64,000 nucleotides of DNA from Chryseobacterium aahli (GCF_022699665.1 NZ_JALDNB010000010.1:124001-188000), one strand, 5' to 3'; shown: positions 52,085-61,402, counted from the stretch's first letter. Notes: a model not told the origin generated them from the letters alone. Program-made: numbers and translations.

Positions 52085-54445
52085 ATGAAGAGATATATAC
52101 TGTTGTTTTCATTATTACTCATCAGTACTTTTTCTTTTGCGCAGACTAAAACAGAAAAGCAAAAAAGAATAGAATTAACAAAAAATTCAAAACCTTCTCC
52201 ATTAGCCAAGGCTGGTGATTTGATCGATGTCAATGTACCTCCTTATCTACCATCTAATTATACGCCATCACAACTCGTGATAGATGTATTAGTTGGAACT
52301 ACATCAAATTGCGGGACACCAAATATAACAAATGTCTCAATTTCGCCTAACCAACCTGTGACTAATAATGAAAGGTTTTGGGGGTATTTTCACAAAGGTA
52401 CTTCCAATTTTCCTTTTACAGATGGTATTATACTCACAACAGGTACAGCACGTTTGGCAGGAAATGTTCCTGAAGGACCTTTACCTATCGGAGTTAATCT
52501 TACCACTGGTACTGATGCCGATTTGGAAGCCGCTTTAGCGGGTAGTACACTTGATTTAGAAGATGCGGTTATCTTAGAGTTTGATTTTGTCCCAACGAGT
52601 ACACAAATGAAGTTTAATTATATTTTTGCTTCGGAAGAGTATGATGGCGGATTTCCTTGTTCAGGGTATGAGGACGCATTTGCTCTTCTTCTGAAACCTA
52701 ATACACCAGGAAGTACATATACGAATCTTGCTGTATTACCAGGAGGTGCAGGGCTTGTTACTGCTACCAATATTGTTCCTGCAAGTTTTTCTTGTGGTCC
52801 CATTAACGCACAATATTATGAGACATCATCACCGGCTAATCAAACAAACCTTTACGGAAGAACTGTTCCTTTAACAGCATCCGCTACGGTTATACCAGGA
52901 CAATCTTACCATATTAAGATGGTAATGGCTGATGATAATGACGGAACTCATGATTCTGCCGTGTTCTTAGAAGCAGGATCATTCGATATAGGAGTAAAAT
53001 TATTAGATCCTGCAGGCGCAACATTACCTGAAGAAATTAATGTCTGTGACAACGTTCCACAGTTAATTACAGCTTCTACCAGTGGTCCAAATTTATTATA
53101 TCAATGGTTTTTTAACGGAACTGCAATACCAGGAGCAACTACAAATGCAATTACGGCAATACAGCCAGGAAATTATAAAATTGAAGTAAGTGTACCTGGA
53201 AATCCTTGTCCGGGATCAGCAACTATAAAAATTAATGGTGGATTTACACCATTAGCTCAAGATGCTACTTTCTTATTGTGTAGCACACCAGACATTACTA
53301 CATTTGATTTAAATAATGCAAAACCCCTAATAAGCCCTACTCCAAATGCAACGTTCAGATTCTATGTGAATCAGGCTGATGCAGCGGCTCAAAACAATGC
53401 TTTTATAACCAATATAGCAAATTATAATGGTGCAGACGGGCAGATTTTATATGTAGTAGTTTCAGATGGGGGCTTCTGTAGTAAAACGATTGAACTTAAA
53501 TTAGAAAGAGAGGTAACTCCAATCGCAGGAATTACCTCTTCAAGAATTAGAGTTTGCCCAGGAGAAACAGTTACGCTTACAGCTAATGGTGGTGTTACTT
53601 ATTTGTGGGATAACTTCCCAGGAAACGGAAACACACAAACGGTTACTGTTAATCAAACGACCACATTTACGGTATATGCTCTGGGGGCGAAAGGTTGTAA
53701 ATCTTTATTACCAGCAAAAATCACTGTAGAGACTGTTGCACCGATTACCACGCCTTTGCTGGATGTTGAAATGTGTGTAGGAGATACTATTCTTTTAGAT
53801 GCAGGTGCCGGAACTAATTATTCTTATTTATGGAATACTGGTGCAGAAACTCAAACTATTACAGCAACTCAGTTAGGAGTTTATACAGTAAAAATTAATA
53901 ATGGAATTTGTGAGGAATTATTTACAGTGAAAGTTCACGGTGCAGCTTCGCCTTTCTTTACTAATTTAAGCTATGAAAATGGTACATTAACAGCAATTGC
54001 AACAAACCCTTCAATCAACAATATATTTGGAACTTTAGAGTATTCTGTTGACGGAATCAACTGGCAAGAGTCAAATGTATTTACAAATCTTACAGATAAT
54101 ACGACGTACAATGTTCAGGTAAGAATTAAAGGGACAACTTGCTATGGTGCAGTTGAGTTCTTTACACTTGAAATTAATAATGTAATTACTCCAAATCAGG
54201 ATGGTGTGAATGATGTTTTAGATCTTAGTAATCTAAGAGATTTCAATAATTTCAAAGGATCAATTTATGACAGATATGGCGTAGAAATCTTCAAATTCTC
54301 AAAAGAAAGACCAATCTGGGACGGAACACTGGCAGGAAAAAGATTGCCGACTGCAACTTATTGGTACAAATTCAATTTCGAATACAAGAAGTCGAAAGTA
54401 CAAATGAATAGAGCCGGATGGATTATGTTGAAAAACAGAGAATAA
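52085..54445 (+). CDS. Choice-of-anchor L / T9SS type B surface protein 3
   Basis: A 786-aa paralog close in architecture to the first of the trio. Signal peptide MKRYILLFSLLLISTFSFA; choice-of-anchor L domain (about 38-310) with DLIDVNVPPYLPSNYTPSQL, DGIILTTG, FVPTSTQMKFNYIFASEEYD and DSAVFLEAGSFDIG; Ig-like modules with VCDNVPQ, ANGGVTYLWDN and DAGAGTNYSYLW; type B sorting domain NVITPNQDGVNDVLDL with DRYG. Only one copy of the repeated middle unit is present. It is the last of the trio and converges on rsmA through a terminator. Confidence 0.9.
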   Translation: MKRYILLFSLLLISTFSFAQTKTEKQKRIELTKNSKPSPLAKAGDLIDVNVPPYLPSNYTPSQLVIDVLVGTTSNCGTPNITNVSISPNQPVTNNERFWGYFHKGTSNFPFTDGIILTTGTARLAGNVPEGPLPIGVNLTTGTDADLEAALAGSTLDLEDAVILEFDFVPTSTQMKFNYIFASEEYDGGFPCSGYEDAFALLLKPNTPGSTYTNLAVLPGGAGLVTATNIVPASFSCGPINAQYYETSSPANQTNLYGRTVPLTASATVIPGQSYHIKMVMADDNDGTHDSAVFLEAGSFDIGVKLLDPAGATLPEEINVCDNVPQLITASTSGPNLLYQWFFNGTAIPGATTNAITAIQPGNYKIEVSVPGNPCPGSATIKINGGFTPLAQDATFLLCSTPDITTFDLNNAKPLISPTPNATFRFYVNQADAAAQNNAFITNIANYNGADGQILYVVVSDGGFCSKTIELKLEREVTPIAGITSSRIRVCPGETVTLTANGGVTYLWDNFPGNGNTQTVTVNQTTTFTVYALGAKGCKSLLPAKITVETVAPITTPLLDVEMCVGDTILLDAGAGTNYSYLWNTGAETQTITATQLGVYTVKINNGICEELFTVKVHGAASPFFTNLSYENGTLTAIATNPSINNIFGTLEYSVDGINWQESNVFTNLTDNTTYNVQVRIKGTTCYGAVEFFTLEINNVITPNQDGVNDVLDLSNLRDFNNFKGSIYDRYGVEIFKFSKERPIWDGTLAGKRLPTATYWYKFNFEYKKSKVQMNRAGWIMLKNRE

Positions 54446-54462
54446 TCTTAAGTTATATAATA

Positions 54463-54493
54463 AAAAAGCCTTTCAAATTTGAAAGGCTTTTTT
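54463..54493. terminator. Bidirectional terminator
   Basis: AAAAAAGCCTTTCAAA / TTTGAAAGGCTTTTTT, a long near-perfect stem with a tiny loop and A/T runs both sides, between the convergent surface gene and rsmA. Confidence 0.87.
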
Positions 54494-54518
54494 TATTTTT
54501 TTACATGAAGGAAAACAA

Positions 54519-55289
54519 TTACATATTCTCTTTCCAAAGCTGAGTGAAATGAATAAAATCCTCAACGCTTAATTCTTCAGCTCTTTTATCCATAAATTCG
54601 TGAGTTTTTAATGCTTCAGGAATGTTCATAACTTTCCATGAGTTGGATAGTTTTTTTCTTCTTTGCCCAAAACCTGCTTTCACAATTTGTTTAAAAAGAA
54701 CTTCGTTTCCTACTAAACCTTCTTTCGGATTTCTGGTCAGTCTGATAACTCCGGATTTTACTTTTGGCGGCGGATTAAATACATTTTCATGAACCGTAAA
54801 AAGATATTTTACATCATAATAAGCCTGTACCAAAACAGATAAAATTCCGTAATCTTTTGTTCTCGGAACTGCTGCAGTTCTTTCGGCAACCTCTTTCTGG
54901 AACATCCCAACCATTTCCGGAACTATTTGATAATAGTCAATAATTTTAAATAAAATCTGTGAAGAAATATTATATGGAAAATTACCAATAATGGCAATTT
55001 GCTCCTCGTTGATAAAATTAAAATCTTGCTTCAGAAAATCTCCTACAAAAGTTTCTTCGGTTGCTTTAGCATAGTTTTTTTTAAGATATTCAATTGATTC
55101 AGTGTCAATTTCTGCCAGGTAAATTGTTTGCTCTTTTTCCAGAAGATATTTTGTCAGTACACCCATTCCCGGGCCTATTTCCATGACGTTGTTGTAGCTT
55201 TCGTAGCTTAAGCCTTCTACAATGTTTTTTGCGATGTTTTCATCAGTCAAAAAGTGTTGACCCAGATGTTTTTTTGCTCTTACACTCAA
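54519..55289 (-). CDS. rsmA: 16S rRNA dimethyladenosine transferase RsmA (KsgA)
   Basis: A 256-aa SAM-dependent enzyme that dimethylates the two adenosines in the 3'-terminal hairpin of 16S rRNA during 30S maturation. It begins MSVRAKKHLGQHFLTDENI, the family start, with MEIGPGMGVLTKYLL as the SAM-binding motif and NFPYNISSQILFK as catalytic motif IV (NLPY variant). FGQRRKKLSN near the C-terminus binds RNA. Length is typical. It is divergent from ftsX. Confidence 0.95.
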   Translation of the reverse strand: MSVRAKKHLGQHFLTDENIAKNIVEGLSYESYNNVMEIGPGMGVLTKYLLEKEQTIYLAEIDTESIEYLKKNYAKATEETFVGDFLKQDFNFINEEQIAIIGNFPYNISSQILFKIIDYYQIVPEMVGMFQKEVAERTAAVPRTKDYGILSVLVQAYYDVKYLFTVHENVFNPPPKVKSGVIRLTRNPKEGLVGNEVLFKQIVKAGFGQRRKKLSNSWKVMNIPEALKTHEFMDKRAEELSVEDFIHFTQLWKENM

Positions 55290-55381
55290 AGTTTATTTAT
55301 GATTTCGTTAACAATGATTTTCTCTTATTCGTTCCAAATTTCGGTAGAATTTTTCTATTTTAGCCAAAAATTTTAATATTA

Positions 55382-56278
55382 ATGGCGAAATCTGTAGAAG
55401 AGTTTAATAAGAAAAGGCTTCGGTCTAGCAATATTACTGTAGTAATAAGTATTGCCTTAGTGTTATTTTTGCTGGGATTAATGGGCTTAATTCTAATTAA
55501 TGCACAAAAATATTCTGATTATTTAAAAGAGCAACTTGTTGTAAATGCATACTTTGACGAAAATTACGACGATAAGGATTCAGCTAAAATAGCAAAACAG
55601 GAAGCAGTTGCCGTAGAAGTTATCAAAGGAATGGAATCGGTAAAACGCACGAAATATATTTCTAAAAAAATGGCTACAGCTGAAGCCAAAAAAAGTTTAG
55701 GGATCGATACAGAAGCACTTTTTGATGAAGACATTTATCCGGCTTCTGTGGAGGTAGCCTTAAAACCGGAGTATACAGATTCAACTAAAATTGGAGCAGT
55801 TCTTACGCAAATCAAATCGGTTCCCGGAATTATCGATGTAAAAAACGATTCAGATTCTCAAAAAATATACGATAAATTAAATAAAATTCTAAAGTGGATC
55901 TTAGCGTTTTGTGTACTGTTTTTAGTTCTTGCTATTGTGTTAATTAACAACTCAATCAGACTAAAAGTATTCTCAAAAAGATTTATAATCAAAACGATGC
56001 AGTTGGTAGGAGCCAAAAGACGATTTATTTTAACACCGTTCATCAAAGAAGCGTTAATTCTTGGTTTATTGGGTGCAGTATTGGCATTGATTGCTTTGTC
56101 AGGACTTTGGTATTACTTTACAACTACTATAAAAACTCCTTTCGTACAAGATACCAACCAATATTTCTGGTTAGTACTTTTGATATTTGGAGTTGGTATT
56201 TTCATTACAATATTAAGTACAATCGTTGCAACATGGAGGTTCTTGAGATCAAATGTTGACGACTTATATTATTCTTAA
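55382..56278 (+). CDS. ftsX: Cell division protein FtsX
   Basis: A 298-aa membrane subunit of the FtsEX complex, which activates peptidoglycan hydrolases at the division site. It has the standard topology: cytoplasmic N-terminus, TM1 (about 21-43), a large extracytoplasmic domain (about 45-170), then TM2-TM4 (about 172-197, 222-250, 264-290) forming the permease core, with the conserved KTMQLVGAKRRFI coupling region. The FtsE ATPase is not in the window, as is usual in Bacteroidota, where ftsX starts the ftsX-DUF3098-uppP-truB cluster. The DUF3098 gene begins 3 bases after its stop. Confidence 0.93.
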   Translation: MAKSVEEFNKKRLRSSNITVVISIALVLFLLGLMGLILINAQKYSDYLKEQLVVNAYFDENYDDKDSAKIAKQEAVAVEVIKGMESVKRTKYISKKMATAEAKKSLGIDTEALFDEDIYPASVEVALKPEYTDSTKIGAVLTQIKSVPGIIDVKNDSDSQKIYDKLNKILKWILAFCVLFLVLAIVLINNSIRLKVFSKRFIIKTMQLVGAKRRFILTPFIKEALILGLLGAVLALIALSGLWYYFTTTIKTPFVQDTNQYFWLVLLIFGVGIFITILSTIVATWRFLRSNVDDLYYS

Positions 56279-56281
56279 AAA

Positions 56282-56581
56282 ATGGGCAAAAAAACACATA
56301 AATTTTCCGCATCAGATTTCGGTACGGAAACAGAAGTTTCAAAAGAGCAGACATTCTACTTCGGAAAAGAAAATTACAAATGGATGCTGATTGGTTTAGC
56401 ATGCATCGTTGTAGGATTTCTTTTAATGATGGGGCCAGACGCCAACACTGTTGACGGAAAACTAGACCCGAATGTATGGAACGATGATATTTTTTCTATC
56501 AGAAGAATCAGAATTGCACCTTTACTCATTGTGATTGGTTTTGTAATCGAAGTATATGCAATCTTGAAAAGAAAGAAGTAG
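56282..56581 (+). CDS. DUF3098 membrane protein
   Basis: A 99-aa protein of the Bacteroidota family DUF3098. Its polar N-terminal 35 residues end in YFGKENYKWM; two membrane helices follow (about 36-53 and 78-94) around a loop with DPNVWNDDIFSIRRIRIAP. The family nearly always sits between ftsX and uppP, as here, suggesting a role in envelope growth or division, but no function is known. Co-transcribed with ftsX. Confidence 0.9.
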   Translation: MGKKTHKFSASDFGTETEVSKEQTFYFGKENYKWMLIGLACIVVGFLLMMGPDANTVDGKLDPNVWNDDIFSIRRIRIAPLLIVIGFVIEVYAILKRKK

Positions 56582-56628
56582 AAAGAAGCAAGTAAGTAAA
56601 GAGAGCCAATTAATGGTTCAGATAAAAA

Positions 56629-56663
56629 GAAAAGTCGGTTGTTCAGCAATTGACTTTTTATTT
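56629..56663 (+). terminator. Possible terminator before uppP
   Basis: AAAAGTCGGTTG / CAATTGACTTTTT (two G-T pairs) around TTCAG, followed by T and A. Weaker than the other terminators in the window; partial read-through into uppP is likely. Confidence 0.5.
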
Positions 56664-56713
56664 AAAATTAAAAATTAGGCTGAAAGCGATTCGTCATAAG
56701 CCAACCGTAAATT

Positions 56714-57532
56714 ATGGATTTAATCAAAGCAATCATCATTGCGATTGTAGAAGGACTTACAGAATATTTACCTATTTCATCAACCGCTCACATGGGCTTT
56801 GCAGCCAACCTGATGGGTTTAGAAGAATCAGAATTTCTAAAAATGTTTCAGGTTTCCATACAGTTTGGGGCAATTTTATCTGTAGTAGTTGCTTACTGGA
56901 AAAAGTTTTTTGATCTGAAAAATCTTCAGTTTTATTTTAAAATGGGTTTTGCGGTAATTCCGGCTTTGGTTTTAGGATATATCTTTGATGATAAAATTGA
57001 GGCTGTTTTGGGAAATCAAATTGCCATTTCTTCAGTTTTGGTTTTGGGAGGAATCGTTTTACTTTTTGCAGACAAATGGTTTAAAAATCCTGTCATTCAC
57101 GACGAAAAAGAATTATCTATAAAAAAAGCAGTAATCATCGGCTTCTGGCAATGTTTGGCAATGATGCCGGGAACAAGTAGAAGTGCAGCTTCAATTATTG
57201 GTGGAATGACGCAGGGTTTGACAAGAAAAGCAGCAGCAGAATTTTCATTTTTTCTTGCTGTACCAACGATGTTGGCAGTTACGGTATATTCGGTTTTTGT
57301 AAAAACCTGGGGTAAAGAAACAGCAAATCCGATGAAAGGTTACGAGATGATTTTTTCATCACAAGATCACATCATGATTTTCATTGTTGGGAATGTTGTT
57401 GCATTCATAGTAGCGTTGATCGCAATCAAAGCATTTATCGGAGTACTAAACAAGTACGGTTTCAAACCGTGGGGCTGGTACAGAATTATTGTAGGAATTG
57501 CTTTGTTGGTTTATTTCTATTGGTTCAAATAA
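56714..57532 (+). CDS. uppP: Undecaprenyl-diphosphatase UppP (BacA)
   Basis: A 272-aa polytopic membrane enzyme that dephosphorylates undecaprenyl diphosphate, recycling the lipid carrier of cell-wall synthesis. Both family motifs are intact: EGLTEYLPISSTAHM (14-28) and PGTSRSAASIIGGM (about 155-168) with the catalytic Ser/Arg. It belongs to the ftsX-DUF3098-uppP-truB cluster. Start MDLIKAIIIAIVEG is standard. Confidence 0.95.
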   Translation: MDLIKAIIIAIVEGLTEYLPISSTAHMGFAANLMGLEESEFLKMFQVSIQFGAILSVVVAYWKKFFDLKNLQFYFKMGFAVIPALVLGYIFDDKIEAVLGNQIAISSVLVLGGIVLLFADKWFKNPVIHDEKELSIKKAVIIGFWQCLAMMPGTSRSAASIIGGMTQGLTRKAAAEFSFFLAVPTMLAVTVYSVFVKTWGKETANPMKGYEMIFSSQDHIMIFIVGNVVAFIVALIAIKAFIGVLNKYGFKPWGWYRIIVGIALLVYFYWFK

Positions 57533-57560
57533 GATTATTCATTACTAATTGCTGATTTTT

Positions 57561-57645
57561 GGGCAGCTATTTCCGCCTTCCACTCCCGCTTTTTTGCCGA
57601 AGCGGAGCGGAGGCAAAAAGAGCTCCGTTCAAGTCGGGCTGCGAG
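57561..57645. repeat. GC-rich intergenic repeat element
   Basis: A GC-rich island in an AT-rich gap. It opens GGGCAGC and closes GGCTGCGAGAG, with inner arms CTTTTTTGCC (57589-57598) and GGCAAAAAG (57612-57620), the distal block CGCTCC/CGGAGCGGAGG, and GTTCAAGTCGGGCTGC. From memory, elements of this exact style occur between genes in many Flavobacteriia genomes. Flanks read as low-complexity ATTAC/CATTAC copies. Only one copy is in this window. Confidence 0.55.
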
Positions 57646-57695
57646 AGATTCAACGTAAATAAAATATTACTCATTACCAATTACTCATCAAATTT

Positions 57696-58394
57696 ATGAC
57701 AGCAGAACAGCTTCTCGAAGGACATATCTTTCTTTTAGACAAACCTCTGGATTGGACTTCTTTTCAGGCGGTCAATAAAATGAAATACAAGCTCAAAAGT
57801 GAGTTTGGGCTCCCGAAAAAATTTAAAATTGGTCATGCAGGAACTTTAGATCCGAGAGCAACAGGTCTTTTGATTGTTTGTACGGGTAAATTCACCAAAA
57901 AAATCCCTGAGATACAAGATGCGCCAAAAGAATATTGGACGGAGATTAAAATCGGAGTCCAGACAGAATCTTACGACACCGAAAAACCTGAGATTCTTCA
58001 ACAAGATATTGCTCATATTACAGAAGAGAATGTAAAAGAAGCTTTAGGAAAATTTTTAGGCGAAATTGAACAGAAACCACCCATTTTTTCAGCAATTAAA
58101 ATTGATGGAAAAAGAGCTTATGACATGGCAAGAGCAGGGCAGGAGGTTGAAATGAAATCAAGAAAAACAACCATTAATTATATAAAAGATGTGGAAATCA
58201 ATTTTCCGCTGGTAAGTTTTACTGTGGGTTGTTCAAAAGGAACATACATCAGAAGTTTAGCGCACGATATTGGTCAGGAATTAGGAGTTGGAGCTTATTT
58301 AACCCAATTAAGAAGAACGAAAATCGGTGATTACAACGTTGAAGATGCTACAAGTGATTTTTTAGAAAATGATTACAGATTTGAAAACTTATGA
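57696..58394 (+). CDS. truB: tRNA pseudouridine-55 synthase TruB
   Basis: A 232-aa enzyme making the universal psi55 of the tRNA T-loop. The catalytic motif GHAGTLDPRATG has Asp52 as the nucleophile. Other family blocks are DKPLDWTSFQ (15-24), KPPIFSAIKIDGKRAYDMAR and CSKGTYIRSLAHDIG. It lacks a PUA tail, like the short Bacteroidota form. Its stop overlaps the next ATG (ATGA), so translation is coupled to the small secreted protein behind it. Confidence 0.95.
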   Translation: MTAEQLLEGHIFLLDKPLDWTSFQAVNKMKYKLKSEFGLPKKFKIGHAGTLDPRATGLLIVCTGKFTKKIPEIQDAPKEYWTEIKIGVQTESYDTEKPEILQQDIAHITEENVKEALGKFLGEIEQKPPIFSAIKIDGKRAYDMARAGQEVEMKSRKTTINYIKDVEINFPLVSFTVGCSKGTYIRSLAHDIGQELGVGAYLTQLRRTKIGDYNVEDATSDFLENDYRFENL

Positions 58395-58714
58395 TGAGAA
58401 ATTTATTTTTAGTATCATTCTTAATGATTTCTCTACAGTTATTTTCACAAGTAGATCTTACAAAAAAAACAAAAATGGATTTCTATTTTAATTCAAATCT
58501 AAATGTTGAGTATAATTTAGGAAACAGAATTAAAGAAAATCAAAATAAAGATTCTTACGGTTATCAACAGAATGTTGCACCTTTTATGCTTAATGATTTT
58601 ACTTACGGAATCTCGGCAATAGGAGGTTACAATTTTCTTCCTAACTTTGCAATCTCCAACACGGGTGCTGTATTTATAGGAATCAGTTATGGAATTACTA
58701 TTTTTAGTAATTAA
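58391..58714 (+). CDS. Small secreted protein coupled to truB
   Basis: A 107-aa protein of no family I recognise. A signal peptide (MMRNLFLVSFLMISLQLFS) is followed by a ~88-residue mature part rich in N, Y and G with alternating hydrophobic residues, including FYFNSNLNVEYNLGNRI and AISNTGAVFIGISYGITIF at the end. This looks like a few strands of a beta-barrel rather than a full one. The ATG overlaps the truB stop; ATG 58394 is an equally good start. It may be a small outer-membrane protein or a remnant of a larger gene. Confidence 0.6.
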   Translation: MMRNLFLVSFLMISLQLFSQVDLTKKTKMDFYFNSNLNVEYNLGNRIKENQNKDSYGYQQNVAPFMLNDFTYGISAIGGYNFLPNFAISNTGAVFIGISYGITIFSN

Positions 58715-58741
58715 AAATTATACAATAGAAGGAATAGACTA

Positions 58742-59464
58742 ATGGAAAAGACACGTATCAATAAATATCTTTCGGAAGTAGGTTTCTGCTCAAGAAGAGC
58801 GGCAGATAAACTTTTGGAAGAAGGAAGAATAAAAATCAACGGTAAAGTTCCTGAACTAGGAACTAAGGTTTCTGATGAAGACATAGTAGAAGTTGACGGA
58901 AAACCTATTCGTGAAAATGAGGAAAGTCCAATTTATATAGCTTTCAACAAACCCGTTGGAATCGTTTGTACTACAGATACAAAGCGTGAGATTGATAATA
59001 TCATTGAATACATCAACCATCCGAAAAGAATTTTCCCCATCGGAAGATTAGATAAACCGAGTGAGGGTTTGATTTTACTGACAAACGACGGAGATATCGT
59101 CAATAAAATTCTGAGAGGAAAAAACAACCACGAAAAAGAATATCTAGTAAGAGTTGATAAACCTTTGAACTCAAAGTTTCTCGAAAAAATGCGAAATGGT
59201 GTTCCAATTTTGGATACTGTTACCAAAAAGTGTGAAGTTGAGAGAATTGATGATATGACTTTCCGAATTGTTTTGACGCAAGGTCTTAACAGACAGATCA
59301 GAAGAATGTGTGAATTTCTGGGCTATGAGGTGAAAAAATTGAAACGTATAAGAATTATGAATATCAAATTAGATACACCTTTGGGTAAGTGGAGAGATTT
59401 AACTGCAGAAGAGTTATCAGAACTGAATTTGATGCTTGATGGCTCAACAAAAACCTTCGATTAA
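58742..59464 (+). CDS. rluF: 23S rRNA pseudouridine synthase RluF
   Basis: A 240-aa enzyme with an N-terminal S4 RNA-binding domain (MEKTRINKYLSEVGFCSRRAA...) and a RsuA-type catalytic domain with GRLDKPSEG (Asp104 as nucleophile) and the closing GLNRQIRRMCEFLGYEVKKLKRIRI. It matches RluF (psi2604/2605) more closely than RluB or RsuA, through PVGIVCTTD and GVPILDTVTKKC. It follows the small secreted gene by 27 bases and is last in the truB group. Confidence 0.88.
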   Translation: MEKTRINKYLSEVGFCSRRAADKLLEEGRIKINGKVPELGTKVSDEDIVEVDGKPIRENEESPIYIAFNKPVGIVCTTDTKREIDNIIEYINHPKRIFPIGRLDKPSEGLILLTNDGDIVNKILRGKNNHEKEYLVRVDKPLNSKFLEKMRNGVPILDTVTKKCEVERIDDMTFRIVLTQGLNRQIRRMCEFLGYEVKKLKRIRIMNIKLDTPLGKWRDLTAEELSELNLMLDGSTKTFD

Positions 59465-59661
59465 GTAGATATTATTTTTTATGATTTATATCAGGAATGA
59501 AAATTGAGAGGATTTTAAAATTCTAATATAAGTGACTTTTAATTGATATTATCACTTGTTAATGAGTAATAGGTTAATGTTTTTAATTTCATGATGTAAA
59601 TATTTATAACTGTAAACCGTTATTTTTTAATGTTTTAACATTTTTTTTCAAATTATTGTTT

Positions 59662-59669
59662 TATATTTG
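59662..59669 (+). promoter_or_regulatory. -7 promoter element (TATATTTG)
   Basis: Perfect TAnnTTTG match, 57 bases before the ATG of the first VGIG-type gene. No TTG at -33. The rest of the 59465-59718 gap is AT-rich with no other visible feature. Confidence 0.45.
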
Positions 59670-59718
59670 TCACAGATAATCATCAGATTATTTAATAGAA
59701 ACACTTATATAAACTACT

Positions 59719-60531
59719 GTGATGAAAAAAAACCTCTACCTAATAGCGGCATCTTGTCTGCTATTTTCTTTCAAAACACTTGCTCAAGTAGGGATAGGAA
59801 CAACTACCATTGAGAACGATTTACTTCTAAAAATCTCTTCATCTAACAAAGGAATACTGATTCCTAATCTTTCAATACCTGATCTAAGTTTAGCGTCGCC
59901 TGTTACAAATCCTGCCCTAGGACTGCTTGCTTACAATAATGCAACCGGAAAAAAAGGCTTTAATTTTTGGGATGGTGCAAAATGGAATGAACTTGTAGAT
60001 ACGAGAAATATCTACTCAGTTCTGGGTTTGACAATATCTTACAGTACCTCAAATTCTTCTGCGGTAGATATCAATGCAGTACGAGGTGCTATTAACTACG
60101 CACAAGATTCTTTACCTGGAACAATTTGGACAGAAGTTCCGGGTCTATCAAAAGACATTACGATTACTCAGGCAAACAATAGTATTGCAGTTATCACTGA
60201 AGGGATGATTCAGGCCAACAATACGGTGGTGTCTACAGGTTCTGATGCATTCACTTATGCTGTAGGAATATTCATTGACGGAAAACTTTCTGGTGTAAGA
60301 AATTATTCAACAAAGTATTCGAATACGTATCAGTATGATTTTTTCTCAATTAATAGCATATTCAACAACTTAAGTTTGGGTAATCATACGATCAAAACAT
60401 ATGTGACTTTAAGGGCAAATAATCTTGCAGGAGTAACTTTATGGAGATATGGAGGTCCTGTAAATACGTCTTCTGTCAACAATGATATGTCCAGAATTAA
60501 TATGTTTATAAAACTGACAGAAAAATCATAA
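59719..60531 (+). CDS. Secreted VGIG-type surface protein 1
   Basis: A 270-aa secreted protein with signal peptide ending KTLAQ. The mature N-terminus VGIGTTT...LLLKISSSNKGILIPNLS is the module found at the start of many Bacteroidota surface and tail-fibre-like proteins, ending NFWDGAKWNEL. Residues about 140-270 form a second, beta-rich domain with ITQANNSIAVITEGMIQ, YAVGIFIDGKLSG and SLGNHTIKTYV. There is no T9SS sorting domain, so the route beyond the periplasm is unclear. First of three tandem paralogs. Function unknown. Confidence 0.75.
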   Translation: MMKKNLYLIAASCLLFSFKTLAQVGIGTTTIENDLLLKISSSNKGILIPNLSIPDLSLASPVTNPALGLLAYNNATGKKGFNFWDGAKWNELVDTRNIYSVLGLTISYSTSNSSAVDINAVRGAINYAQDSLPGTIWTEVPGLSKDITITQANNSIAVITEGMIQANNTVVSTGSDAFTYAVGIFIDGKLSGVRNYSTKYSNTYQYDFFSINSIFNNLSLGNHTIKTYVTLRANNLAGVTLWRYGGPVNTSSVNNDMSRINMFIKLTEKS

Positions 60532-60542
60532 AAACACAAAGA

Positions 60543-61400
60543 ATGAAAAATACTTATTTGAAATTGCTTTTCTTCATATTAGGAAGTATTACTTACGCTC
60601 AAACTGGATCGGTAGGGATTGGTACAAGTGCTCCTGACGAGTCTGCTATTTTAGACTTAGTATCATCAAACAAAGGTCTGATGATGCCAAAAGTATCACT
60701 GAACCCTGCTAATGCATCAGATTATAGTTTTATGACGACGCAGCCTACTACATCATTGCTGGTTTATAATACAAATGTTGCATTTCCTGGTGGAACTGGC
60801 ATTTATTATTGGGATGGTACAAAATGGATTTTCTATTTCACTTCTGCCAATATCAATCTTTTGTTAGGCATTACAAAGTATTATTCTAAAGTATATCCTA
60901 ATCAATTATTTTCATTTGATTATAATTCAGAAGCAAGTTCTGTGAGCTCTTTTGTGAATGGTTCTGCATTGGCTTCACCTTGGTTGAAAATTCCTGAAAC
61001 AAACGATACACCCTTTAACATCACAATAGACAGAGCAAAAAACAATACTGTTATTACCCTGACAGGAATGGTTCAGCTTAGAAATACGGATGTAGCGAAT
61101 ACTAATGTTAATGTAAACTATGGTTTAGGAATTTTTGTTGATAACAAATTAATTTCATCAAAGGCCGTTTCTTTAAGCACAGATACAACTTGTGCATTTC
61201 AGGAGTTTACCATAACAGGTTTTGTTGATGATCTTACGGTGGGGTCACATACCATAACGTTTGGAGCAATGAACAGGTCGGGTACTGCCGGCAGCACATC
61301 ACTTTATTTTGGAAGACAAGCGGGAGGGTGTGGTAATCTCTCGAATGATGAAGTGAGAATCAGTTCTGTAGTTTTAGTTAGTCAACCTTTACCTTATTAA
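60543..61400 (+). CDS. Secreted VGIG-type surface protein 2
   Basis: A 285-aa paralog 11 bases after the first. Signal peptide ends SITYAQ; module 1 has VGIGTSAPDESAILDLVSSNKGLMMPKVSL and closes YYWDGTKWIFYF. The second domain has IDRAKNNTVITLTGMVQL, YGLGIFVDNKLIS, and a DLTVGSHTITFGAMNRS block shared with the others. Two cysteines (CAFQ and GGCGN) are shared in position with protein 3 only, suggesting a disulfide. No T9SS domain. Likely same operon. Confidence 0.75.
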   Translation: MKNTYLKLLFFILGSITYAQTGSVGIGTSAPDESAILDLVSSNKGLMMPKVSLNPANASDYSFMTTQPTTSLLVYNTNVAFPGGTGIYYWDGTKWIFYFTSANINLLLGITKYYSKVYPNQLFSFDYNSEASSVSSFVNGSALASPWLKIPETNDTPFNITIDRAKNNTVITLTGMVQLRNTDVANTNVNVNYGLGIFVDNKLISSKAVSLSTDTTCAFQEFTITGFVDDLTVGSHTITFGAMNRSGTAGSTSLYFGRQAGGCGNLSNDEVRISSVVLVSQPLPY

Positions 61401-61402
61401 TC

